Shown here: piece after piece, positions 45,264-55,781 of the stretch | Layout of the letters: every line of letters begins with the position of its first letter | Position numbering within the stretch: position 1 is the first letter of the stretch | Notes under the pieces: model-generated | Told to the model about the DNA's origin: nothing | Database searches by the model: none | Seen by the model: the letters and a program-made list of their open reading frames with translations, nothing else | Made by a program: the position numbers and the translations under genes | DNA from: Akebia trifoliata | Lineage: Eukaryota > Streptophyta > Magnoliopsida > Ranunculales > Lardizabalaceae | Reading direction: 5' to 3' | Length of the DNA: 64,000 nucleotides | Assembly: GCA_017979445.1 (NCBI GenBank) | Contig: CM030714.1 | Location: 18,285,892 to 18,349,891, forward strand

Positions 45264-46993
45264 TGAAAGCGCTCTCGATCCGCGGGGTGCGCGGATCCGC
45301 TTTTGACCCTTGAGGTTTGGGAGTCGCCACCTAGTTATTAAGGTCTAGGAACCAAACTGACCCTAAAGAAAGGTAAACTAATCTACGAAAGAAAAAAAAG
45401 GTCCGGGGATCACGTTACGAGATTGGAAGGTGTTAGGCACCAACCCCGCCCGGCCAAAGCCGGTCTCTACTAACTTTCCAAATAAATTACATTGCTAAAA
45501 ACCTAGATAAAAAAAAAATAAAAAAAAGTTATACCTTTCCGATAGCAAAGACTTTGTTCCCTTAGATCCGACAAAAATAGCTCCTTGTACCGTACTCCCT
45601 TGCTTCGTTCTGTCTCCGGATTTGATTTCGGATCTCCGAGGCAAGGTATCTCCTTATTTTTTGATCTTAACTCTTCGAGTTTATTATGGATTTTGAAGTG
45701 TTTTTGGAGGGCTTTTGGGTGTTATTTAGGCTAAAATCGAAGGAGGGATGTTAGGTAAGGAGTTTAGGCTCCAAAACTAGGGTTTATGGGAGGCTAAGGG
45801 GGTTTTAGACCTACTTCTCTTAAGATTTATGATTTGATACGAAAATAGGGTGTGAGCACCTCTATTTATAGATATTTTTAGGGGTTGATTTGGATAGAGT
45901 TAGTGTTTAATTAGAGTTCTTTTAATTAGAGTTGTGTTTTAGTTAAAATTGTTTTGGGTAAAATTGTGTTTTAATTAGAATTATTTTAGGTATAATTGTT
46001 TTTAAGTTAGAACTCTATTACATAGAGTTAATATTTAATTAGAACTCTATTATGACTTTTGGTCTTATTTGATTGACTTTTAATGTTTTGACTTTAGTCT
46101 TAATTGATTGACTTTTAATATCTTGACTTCATTCTTGCTTAATTGACTTTAATTTTGACTTTAATCTCACTTGATTGACTTTAATACCTTGACTTCAGTC
46201 TTTCTTGATTTACTTTTAATTTTTGGAGAACCCCCCTCTAAAATATCTTTAATTCTTTAGACCCCCAAATGGAGGGGTCCTTAAAGAAATATCCCGCGAA
46301 CCCTCAACAATTTTACTTGAAAGCCCGATTGATCGATTTCTTTGGTTCAAAATTTTAAATTAATTTCATTAATGTTTCACTTTAATTATTTAATGTTTTA
46401 TTTATTAATTTTAAAATTTTCAATTATGAAAATTGCGAAATTACCGTTTTGTCCCCGGAGAGGACTTTTCACGTTTTAAGTCGGTTTTTAATGTTCGAGG
46501 ATGTTTTAGAATCGATTTTTCGTAAGGAATTCAATGGAAATATTAGTTTTTATCATTTGTGAAATTTTTTTTGTGTGAAATGGTTGTGAACTTTATGAGG
46601 GGCATTTTCGTAATTTTGTCGAATTCTGTTCAAATTGGCGAAATGATTTATTTGATTTCGATTTGTTATTTTATGTGCTTGAATGGGTTTTCCTAAATGT
46701 AACGTAGGCTCTAGGGTTGTTTTGATGTAAGGGGTATTTTGGTAGTTTTTTAGTTATTTTTATCGTGAAACTTCTTTTTGGTTTGCAAAATGATTATTTC
46801 TATGTTTCTGGGGTCGTATTTTTCTAGCGTAGCGTGATTTCTAAGTTTTGTCAGTTCGAGATACCTCATCCAGATTTCTGAAACATATCTGGTAACAAAA
46901 TAAAGCATTGGAATAGACATTCATCATTGGGAACCTTTGCGATCGGGTTGACGACTTGATTAATCAGGCGGATGCAAAAATGGGGTGTCTACA
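45264..46993 (-). repeat. Q 5' LTR
   Basis: 1730 bp, nearly identical to 35126-36855. TATTTATA at 45863-45870 and W-box units at about 46075-46240. Confidence 0.93.
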
Positions 46994-46998
46994 CCCCC
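46994..46998. repeat. Target site duplication of Q, right copy (CCCCC)
   Basis: Matches 35121-35125. Confidence 0.8.
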
Positions 46999-47763
46999 TC
47001 TATTATATCTTTAATTCTTTGGACCCCCAAATGGAGGGGTCCTTAAAGAAATATCTCACGAACCCTCAACAATTTTTCATGAGAGCCCGATTGATCGATT
47101 TTTTTAGTTCAAAATTTTAAATTAATTTCATTAATATTTCACTTTAATTATTTAATATTTTATTTATTAATTTCGAAAATTTTAATTATGAAAATTGTGA
47201 AATTACCATTTTGCCCTCGGAGAAGACTTTTCACGTTTTAAGTCGATTTTTAATGTTCTAGAATGTTTTAGAATCGATTTTTCGTAGGGAATTCAATGGA
47301 ACTATTGGTTTGTGTCATTTATGAAGTATTTTGTGTGAAATGGATGTGAACTTTATGAGGGGCATTTTCATAATTTTGTCGAATTCTGTTAAAATTTGTG
47401 AAATGATTTATTTGATTTTGATTTATTATTTTATGTGTTTGAGAGAGTTTTCCTAAGCGTAACGTAGGCTCTAGAGTTTTTTTTGAGGTTAGGGGTATTT
47501 TGGTAATTTGATCAATTTTTAGTGATTTTTATCGTGCAGCTTCTTTTTGGTCTGCAAGATGATGATTTCTATGTTTCTAGAGTCATATTTTCCTAGCGTA
47601 GCGTGGTTTCTAAGGTTTTGTCAATTCGAGATACCTCATTTGGATTTCTAAAACACATCTGGTAACAAAGTAAAGCAATGGAATACACATCCATCATTGG
47701 GAATCATTGCGATCGGGTTGACGAGTTGATTAATCAGGCGGATGCAAAAATGGGGTGTCTACA
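46999..47763 (-). repeat. V 3' LTR, right part
   Basis: Continues the V LTR from TCTATTATATC to GGTGTCTACA. It is followed by AATGCCCTCTTT, an altered inverted PPT. Confidence 0.87.
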
Positions 47764-48188
47764 AATGCCCTCTTTGGCAGAGGGTTGAAGCAAACTAGAT
47801 AGTAAATCTATTTTTGTAGATAGTGCGATATCCGAATGCCAAAGCTAGTGACAGTTCATTTTGCAGCCTGATTTAACAATTCGTCGGGTTATTCGGATCA
47901 TTGAGCGTAAAACTTTCCCCAAACTAGAAAAATGTCAGGTCCTTGAGCGCGAGCTCTCACTGGCAGTGTCAGATCCTTGAATTTTAGAAAATTCTCCTTG
48001 ACTGCTGTAACAACTGTGCAAGTGTGTGGGCTCAAAATCTTAGATAGATTTCAAAGAGTTTGAGTTGGAAATGAGTTAAATCTGAGCATGAAGTAAATAT
48101 AAACTGAGCATAATTCCAAGAAAACCCTTGGCGGCTTCTGAGCATAATTCTAAGAAAAGCCTCGGCGGTAACTGAGCATAGTTCCTAG
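47764..48188 (-). other. V 3' internal remnant
   Basis: Holds the PPT region, the conserved stretch seen next to all 3' LTRs, and two to three minisatellite units (48105-48188). It ends abruptly within a unit, at GTTCCTAGAG. Confidence 0.7.
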
Positions 48189-49460
48189 AGAACGTTTGGG
48201 ACCAATTATTACCTGATTGGAAGTAAACCAAGGTTAACCATTGACTCTAAAGGTTTGACTCTTAACCACATGATTAAAGTTTCGATATAGAATAGCCCAA
48301 GTCCGATGGGAAATATCGAATCCAAATGCACAATAAGTCTATGGTGACCAAGAAAGTGAGTAAGGCTAGACACGGATCTACCCCTGATTGGGATTGAGCC
48401 TTTGATCAGACAAACTAATTTGATCCTAAGATCAAATCTTTCTATACAAAGTGGTCTGGATCTTTAAAAGTGAAACCAATTAGTCCAACTGATTTGGTAT
48501 TGATCAGTTTGATCCATTTGTCAATTTGGCCAACCGGTTTAAATGGTTCAAATTAATCGGTACATTTCACCAATTGGGTCGGACTGATATTGTGGATTTT
48601 GTTTGATTATTTTGGATCGGTCTGCCCACTTACCTGTTGGTTGGATTGAATAAAGCAACCCAGGAACACCCATAGTCAGTTCGGTTCGTGACCTATAGGA
48701 AGGCTTCTAGACTCTAGGTTTACTACGTGCAATGCAATTTATCTAGCCACCCTTGCCCAAGTGCACCTATATACCTCTCAAGCGTTCTCAATCAGACGGT
48801 ACGTGGTGACTTGGTTTGATATACCTTATAGGTGATAATCTAAAACTCCAACTCACTTCCCTAAAGTCAAAAACAGCCAGTTTGATCCACAGTGGAGAGG
48901 TGGTGTGCGATGCTGAGCAAGGACCCACTTAAATACCTCTCGTTTAGAATAGATGTAGTCTATCCCCCTCGTACAGTAGGGTACAGCGGGGGCAGGATCT
49001 CGCTTATGCACTGGTTTTGACTAAGAAGTGCAATTGATGTACTTGGATTATCTTTTATATAGCTACGAGTACGAGTCAAGAGTTGTAGCTTTCATAAATG
49101 GTTTGGCATCCCACGAGGAGACCAATCACGTATTAGTACTATGTTGGCAAACGAGACATGTGACTGTGTGGCTTATAATAGGTCAAAGGCTCAGGTCGCT
49201 CCAACCTGGGTGCATCGATATACCTTTCAGAGTCACCTGATTAGACGGTACTGATGCCCCAGTTTAATATACCCTAAGGTACGTGACTGGAGTTATGGTT
49301 TTCATGAATGACGTCGCATCTTCGAAGAGATCGGGTCACGCACTAGTGCCACATTGGCTATTATGGACGTGCAAACATGCAAAGCTGTAAACATGCCAGT
49401 GGTGTGTGCAAAACAGGGTAGGGTGTGCCCAGGGCCTTTTTCATACAAATGGGCCCATGG
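48189..49460 (-). other. T gag start remnant and leader
   Basis: 48189-48265 is the first ~75 bp of the gag region, inverted (GGACCAATTATTACCTGATT). The pre-gag spacer follows and then the conserved leader (about 48640-49455). The rest of T gag was deleted together with most of V. Confidence 0.72.
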
Positions 49461-50343
49461 GCCTAATTAAACCATACAAGCAAAGGTATTAAACCATATA
49501 GGTAAAAGCATACATTGATTAGGAAAGATTAGAAACATATCCATATGGTTCAATTTGAGATCAAAGCTCACATCTACTTGTATATGTCAATTTAGAATTA
49601 TGGCAAATCAATAATGAATATGGCATAGTAATTGATCATATCTTAATCATCGCTACAAGCACAATTTTTTATTTTTTATTATGGTCCAATCGAGGATCTC
49701 TTTGGATGATCTCAAACAAATTGAGATTTCGATGAACATTAAATTGAGGATAAGAATGATTATTGGAGGATTTATGAAACAACCCCCTTTTTTTTTTCTT
49801 TTTCTAAAAAAAAACTCCAAATAAAAACCTAGAAAAAAAAATCAACCCTAAGAAGAAAAAAAAAAAAAAATTCGATAGCCACATCAAACCTTTCGCAATT
49901 GAATAAAGGATTAATAAACACTGATGGGGTGTTAAATAAAAATTGGTGTAACAATAGTGACCTCGACAATAAGAAGATCTCATCATCCCATTAGAGAAAG
50001 TTGCCACCAAATTTCTTTCCTCATATATGTGGGACCATATGAAGCTGCTGTTTTTTTTTGTAGCAAGCTTTATAAAACAATGAGTTTATATGATGAAGAT
50101 TCAAGAAGTATGCCAAAAATTGATTTTAAAAGAAGACAATATGGGCCCAGTCACTATTGGTAAGATAAAAAAAATTTATAACACATTTTATATTTGCTGC
50201 CAGCAAACACATATACCTCAATTTCCAGCACACAGCCAACACACTAATCTATTTTAAATCGTCATGTTGCTGCCCCACACATGTTGCCAACACAACACTT
50301 TAAAAATAAATTTGATGTGTACATTGCTGCCGACAACACACAA
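49461..50343 (-). other. T 5' UTR block downstream of the P450 fragment
   Basis: AT-rich, with A-runs at 49800-49870 and CA-rich sequence at 50180-50340. No other element in the window shares most of it. No gene is recognised; it may be part of the captured segment. Confidence 0.4.
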
Positions 50344-50897
50344 CACTCAACCCCTTTTTAAACCCATTAAGACCCTAATCTCATCTATCATTTTAGAACC
50401 GATTTTGTTTCTAAATGTCCCAAAACCAGCGATTCTCTTTGAACTGAACAAATGGGTAGCTGAGACTCTCCTCAGATTTCTCCAATATTCTCCAAATGCA
50501 AAACCCATTGCTCGGTGGAACAAAAGTTCATAAGCAGATTCCTTGATGGGTCGATCGACAACAGTTGAGCTGCTTAGATTCTCTTTAGCTGTATCATGAT
50601 GACTCAAGATGATGAAATGAGTTAACCTTACAGAGAACGCCATTAGAGGAACATCGTTGAAGGTTTTAGAAAGCTTAGCGAGAACTCTATGAGTCGTAGA
50701 ACTAATAAAAACAAATAGCAACCCAACAAGAGGGAACCTAGATGGACCGGGAATGATGGTCTTGGTCTGAACCAGGTTTTGGGATTTTGAAAAAGCCCAA
50801 ACCAGACCACCAGGAACCGATCAGAAACTAAAGACAACGACCGGAAGAACAACAAACAAGACGATTTCAAAGCTGTGAGAAGCAGAGTGAAAAACAA
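50344..50897 (-). pseudogene. CYP78A: Captured cytochrome P450 (CYP78A-like) N-terminal fragment
   Basis: On the minus strand, in the T transcription direction, this reads as the N-terminal third of a CYP78A P450, a haem monooxygenase anchored in the ER that affects organ and seed size in plants. In order: a hydrophobic anchor (LLTALKSSCLLFFRSLSLV, about 50890-50830), a frame change, PGGLVWAFSKS, the proline hinge IIPGPSRFPLVG, THRVLAKLSKTFN, then KESAYELLFHRAMGF and the helix-C motif WRNLRR near 50470. It stops at TGA 50347. The haem Cys region and most of the protein are absent. TGA and a frameshift lie before PGGL, and one codon is lost after GFA. It lies between PBS and leader, so it was carried by T. 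A non-P450 origin is unlikely. Confidence 0.88.
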
Positions 50898-51720
50898 TAC
50901 TTGGCAAGAAGAAAAGGTGGCTTTCTACAGAAATTTTGGTGGTTTTTTAGACCCTAAAATTGCTTTGGTTTTAGAGAGAGAGAGAGAAATCAGTAAGAAG
51001 GAAACGTTTTTCCTTTTTTTTGTCTGTTATCTTCCAAGGGAGAAGAAGATAGGAAGAGAAATTTCCTCTTCTTGCTAGTGGCACACCACTTCTCCATATA
51101 AAAACGTTAAGGATTTGACTATTAAAAACAGATTTTTATTGGGTACACACCACGCCTAAAACCAATTAAAACGAGGGGTTGCTTTAAATAGAACCTCAAA
51201 GACTTTTTTTTTTTTATAACCTTTCTTCTTGCTGTCAATGGACAACACGTCTTTACCTTAAAAATAAATTAAAAAAAAAAAAACTAATGGTGTTGAAAGA
51301 TAAGCCGTACACTCCCTAAAAATATTATCGAAAGATAGATTGCACACACTAAAAAAAAAAATTCTTCTTTAAAAAAAAAAAAGAAAATCTACACAAGCAT
51401 CTAAAAAGAAACAGAAAAAAAGCTTCATTGTTCAATCATCATTATCCTCCCATCCGTAATACAACCATCCCCTTGAAATCCCACAATATTTAAGGTCATT
51501 CTGAATGATCTTAGATTGAACCAATAAAGAGTGTGCCAAACAGAATATTCAACATAACGATCAATAGTAAAGCCAAAAGAATGATAAACCATAAAAATAA
51601 ATCGATAAATTAAAAATAAGAATAAATAAAATAAATAAAATAAAAAAAAATAAAAAAAAATAAAAAGGTTTCTATTGGCAATGTTTCCCATACTTGGGGT
51701 TTTTCAAGTTTGATCCTCAA
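50898..51720 (-). other. T 5' UTR block upstream of the P450 fragment
   Basis: In T orientation it includes a possible TATA (TTTTTATATGG, about 51095-51105) and a CT-repeat (about 50968-50985) before the P450 frame. This would fit captured promoter and 5' UTR sequence, but no source gene is available to compare. The outer part (51250-51660) is A-rich low-complexity sequence. Confidence 0.35.
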
Positions 51721-51723
51721 TAG

Positions 51724-51741
51724 TCCCCAGTGGAGTCGCCA
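51724..51741 (-). other. Primer-binding site of T
   Basis: TGGCGACTCCACTGGGGA in element orientation, one G-to-A change from the tRNA-Arg(ACG) complement. Confidence 0.88.
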
Positions 51742-51742
51742 C

Positions 51743-53544
51743 TGAAAGCGCCCTCGATCCGTGGGGTGTGTGGATCTGCTTTTCACCCTTGAGGTTTGGG
51801 AGTCGCCACCTAGTTATTACGGTCTAGGAATTGAATACTGACTCTAAACGGATAAAAAACTAATTTACTAAAGAAAAATTGAATCCGGGGATCACATTAC
51901 GGGGTTGGAAGGTGTTAGGCAACAACCTCGTCCGGCCAATGCCGGTCTCTACTTATCCCAAATAAGACTACATTGCTAATGACAAAACAAAGATAAAAAA
52001 ATAATAGAAATTTTACCTTCGATACGCAAAGGTTCTATTCCCTCAGATATGATGAAACTGCTCTTTGTACCGTACTCCTTGCTTCGTTCTGTCTCCGGAT
52101 CTGATTTCTGATCTCCGAGGCAATGTATCTCCTTCTTGGATCTGGATTCTTCGAATTTGTTATGGATTTTAGGGTATTTTTTAAGGGCTTCTAGGTGTTT
52201 TTCAAGCTAAAATTGAAGTATGGGTGTTAGGTAAGGAGTTGGGACTTCAAAATTAGGGTTTTGGGAAGGTTGTGGAAACTTCTTGACCTACTTTTTCTAG
52301 GATTTTTTCTTTGATACGAAAATAGGGTGTGGAGGCTCCTATTTATAAAGTTTTTTAGAAGAATTAGGGTTTGATTAGGGTTTCTTTTAGGATTTTAATT
52401 AGAATTTTGACTTTAGTCTTATGAGATTAACTTAGTCTTTAGGGTTTTAATTTAGGGTTTTGACTTTAGTCTTATGAGATTGGCTTGATTAGTTTAGATT
52501 AGGGTTTTGATTTAGGGTTTTGACTATAGTCTTATGAGATTGACTTGATTAGTTTAGATTAGGGTTTTAACTTTAGTCTTATGAGATTGACTTTAATACT
52601 TTAACTTTAGTCTTATGAGATTGACTTGATTAGTTTAGATTAGGGTTTTGACTTTAGTCTTATGAGATTGACTTTAATACTTTGACTTTAATCTTTCTTG
52701 GTTGACTTTTAATATATTGACTTTACCCTAACTTGATTGACTTTAGTCTTACTTGATTTATTTTAATTTTTGGAGAACCCCTTTTTATTAGATATTTAAT
52801 TCTTTGGGCTCTCAGATGAAGGGGTTCCTGAATAAATATCCTAGCAACCATCAATAATTTTGCCTGAAAGCCTGATTGATCAATTTTTGGTTTAAAATTT
52901 TAAATTAATTTTATTAATGTTTCACTTTACATTATTTAATATTTTATTAATTAATTTTGAAAATTTTAATTATTAAAATTATAAAATTATCGTTTTGCCC
53001 TCGGAGATGATTTTTTACGTTTTAAGTCATTTTCAATGTTCTAGGATGTTTTGGAATTAGTTTTTCATAAGGAATTCAATAGGAATGTTGGTTTTTGTCA
53101 TTTATGAAGTTTTTTTGTATGAAATGGTCGTGAACTTTATGAAGGGCATTTTCATTATTTTGTCGAATTCTGTGAAAATTGGCGAAATGATTTATTTGGT
53201 TTCGATTTGTTATTTTATATGTTTGAATGAGTTTTCCTAATCGTAACGTGGGCACTAGGGTTGTTTTGATGTTAGGGGTATTTTGGTAATTTGGTCATTT
53301 TTAGTGATTTTTATCGTGAAGCTTCTTTTTGATTTGCAAGATGATGATTTATATGTTTCGGGGGTCGTATTTTCCTAGCGTAGAGTAGTTTCTAAAGTTT
53401 TGTTAATTCGAGATACCTCATCTGGATTTTTGAAACATATCTGGTAACAAAATAAAGCATTGGAATAAACACCGTCATTGGGAACCGTTGCGATCGGGTT
53501 GACGAGTTGATTAATCAGGCGAGTGCAAAAATGGGGTGTCGACA
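51743..53544 (-). repeat. T 5' LTR
   Basis: 1802 bp, TGAAAGCGCCC...GGTGTCGACA on the plus strand. TATTTATA at 52340-52347. An expanded W-box array (TTTGACTTTAGTCTTATGAG units) lies at about 52400-52770, which explains the extra length. The GTCGACA end is shared with the T 3' LTR (33177-33184) and pairs the two. Confidence 0.9.
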
Positions 53545-53549
53545 CCTAT
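53545..53549. repeat. Target site duplication of T, right copy (CCTAT)
   Basis: Pairs with CCAAT at 23210-23214. Confidence 0.7.
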
Positions 53550-54440
53550 TAAGTCTTTTTGAATGCTAATTGACTAGGTTAAGGTGTAGGGAACCAAGAA
53601 GCTGTCAAGTCGAATATTCAAGATCAATGAGAAAAAAGAGAAGCCTGCTGAGTCGAAAACCCGAAAATGCTACTTAGGCAAAAGTTATGGTATAACCATA
53701 AAAAAAGCCTGTTAGGTTGAAAACTTAAAAAAGTCGACGTAGGCAAAAATCAAGGCCTCTTTATAAAAAGAAAAAAAAATCCGCTAGGTTGAAAACCTGG
53801 CAAGGCAACCTAAGAAAAAATTAGGGCATCATCAAATGGGAGGAAATGTCCCATAAAGAAGAAAGATTCAAAAGAAAGCTTGTGCAGAAATTGGGAAATG
53901 CAGAATCATTCAAGTCACAACATTCGATGAAAACAATGTTGAAGTCGAAGAAACTCAAAAGTCATTTTGAACATCGTAGAATATTTAAGAGTATGTTTAC
54001 GTGCTCAAGTGTTCGTCAAAGGAAAATGTAGAATCATCAACCACTTTAAAGACGAAGATCTTCTATTCTAATATTTATCAAGATTTTTTAAGTCTAGCTT
54101 AAGCATTTTTCAAAAGAAATTCGAAAGAAAATGATCTATCCCTTATTGCACATATGATAATCTTAAGAGTCTTAAATTTAAGGTAAGGCCAGTTCTTCTA
54201 TCTGTCATACATCAGAGTCCATATTTTTCAAGCGTAATCCATTCTATTAGTCGTGTAGTCAAGTTCCAGTTAAAGCCAACTTTGAAACTAGGGGCATTTT
54301 TGTAAGTCATTTAATTCCAAAGTTTTGATCTTAATACATTGATAAAAAAGAAAATTTTGCTTAGAAGTCCAAGTCCAATGATAATTATGAATCCAGATGC
54401 ATGATAAGCCAATAAAATCCCAAATTTTCAAACTTTGAGC
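53550..54440 (+). other. M 3' UTR, right part with stem-loop array
   Basis: The M 3' UTR resumes. Three stem-loop units lie at about 53640-53830 (one with CTAGGTTG/CAACCTAAG). The sequence related to the U small open frame follows from about 53836 but has TAA seven codons in. No intact gene is present. Confidence 0.7.
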
Positions 54441-54447
54441 TCGATTT

Positions 54448-55345
54448 TGAATCATAGAATGAATTAATAAGATTGTTTAAGTTCCTATAAATTTAAGTCC
54501 CCCGAGAAACGTGGCTTAGTAAGTTTAAGTTTGAGAAACGAGACTCCAACTTTTTGAATCATAGAATTAGTAGACTTTTTTGAAATGCCTACAAACCTAA
54601 GTTCGAGTCCGAGAAATGAGACTCCAACTTTTTGAATCATAGAATAAGTAGGCTTTTTGAAGTGCCTACAAACCTAAGTTCGAGTCCGAGAAACGAGACT
54701 CTAACTTTTTGAATCATAGAATGAGTAGGCTTTTTGAAGTGCCTATAAACCTAAGTTCGAGTCTGAGAAATGAGACTCATATTTTTTGAATCATAAAATG
54801 AGTAGGCTTTTTGAAGTGCCTACAAACCTAAGTTTGAGTCCGAGAAACGAGACTCCAAATTTTTGAATCATAGAATTAGTATGTTTTTTGAAGTGCCTAC
54901 AAACCTAAGTTCGAGTTCGAGAAATGAGACTCCAACTTTTTGAATTATAGAATGTGTAGGATTTTTGAAGTGCTTACAAACCTAAGTGCGAGTCCGAGAA
55001 ACGAGACTCCAACTTTTTGAATCATAGAATGAATAGGTTTTGAAGTGCTTACAAACCTAGGTTCGAGTCCGAGAAGCGAGACTCCAACTTTTTGAATCAT
55101 AGAATGAATAGGTTTTTTGAAGTGCCTATAAACCTTAGTTTAAATCTGAGAAATGAGACTTCCATTTTAATAGGATTGTTTAAGTTCCTGTAAACCTTAG
55201 CCAGAGTCTGAGAAACGAGACTCCAGCTTTGTTTGAATCATATTGAATTAACAGGATTGTTTAATTTCTTTTGCCCGAGATGCGTGGCTACAATAGGCTC
55301 GAGTCCGATAAACACGACTCAACTTTTTCAAACTCTAAAAAAGAA
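54448..55345 (+). repeat. 77-bp tandem repeats (M), about eleven units
   Basis: Same unit as in U, more diverged, with TAGGC...GCCTA and GAGTC...GACTC arms. Confidence 0.85.
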
Positions 55346-55768
55346 TTTCAAATAGGATTTAACGAAGTTCCTACAATGTTATGACTCAAATTACCTCATT
55401 ATTCAACCTTGCCATGATTGTTTTCGTTGCATAAGCGCATCTCAATTTTGAATCATTATTGTCAGCGAGAGAAGAACTCTAGGACTTGACACATTTTTAC
55501 TCAGTAAGCATCACACCATTTCACACATGTGTATTTTTGCATTAGTGAGGGAGAATTTTTTAAAATTCGAGGATCCGATATCGTTAGTGAGAGTTCAAGC
55601 TCGAGGACCTGGCAAACTTGTTCGGGGAGAGTTTTACCCTTAAGGATCCGAACGTCCTGACGAATTGCTAAATCAGGTTGCAAAATGAATTGTCACTAAC
55701 TTTGGTATTCAGATATCGCACTATCTACCAAAATAGATTTGCTATCTAGTTTGCTGCAACCCTCTGCC

Positions 55769-55781
55769 AAAGAGAGGCATC
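55769..55781 (+). other. Polypurine tract of M
   Basis: AAAGAGAGGCATC, one change from the family PPT, directly before the 3' LTR. Confidence 0.78.

Larger units (their letters stand above)
35126..46993 (-). mobile_element. Q: youngest, complete integrase-remnant-type element
   Basis: Q is 11.87 kb with two LTRs of equal length (1730 bp each). They differ by about 3% in the ~350 bp I compared, nearly all transitions. The PBS is perfect. The interior on the minus strand is a ~190-bp tandem array, leader, AT-rich spacer, pre-RT stub, integrase remnant, 3' UTR block, stem-loop array and a 2.3-kb minisatellite. No gag, RT or RNase H is seen. Despite its youth the coding remnants are already broken, so Q moved using proteins from another element. 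Confidence 0.93.
34122..48188 (-). mobile_element. V: minus-strand element truncated at its 5' side, host of Q
   Basis: Its 3' LTR (34122-35125 and 46999-47763) is followed by the inverted PPT region and the start of a 34-bp minisatellite (about 48105-48188). The sequence then changes abruptly to the T gag start. The V 5' LTR and most of its interior are gone. The minisatellite makes it N/Q-type. Confidence 0.7.
23215..53544 (-). mobile_element. T: minus-strand Tat/Ogre-like element carrying a P450 fragment
   Basis: T has a 5' LTR at 51743-53544, a PBS at 51724, a 2.2-kb block with a captured cytochrome P450 fragment, the conserved leader and only the first bases of gag. After a deletion there remain 77-bp repeats (33640-34121), a PPT and a 3' LTR (23215-24243 and 32688-33184). 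U broke its 3' LTR and V broke its interior. Flanking CCAAT/CCTAT and the continuity of the M 3' UTR across it support one insertion. Confidence 0.75.

Noticed and set aside
51425..51691. 88-codon minus-strand frame, Phe/Tyr-rich
   Set aside because: Lies in A/T-rich low-complexity sequence near the T PBS; composition alone explains it.
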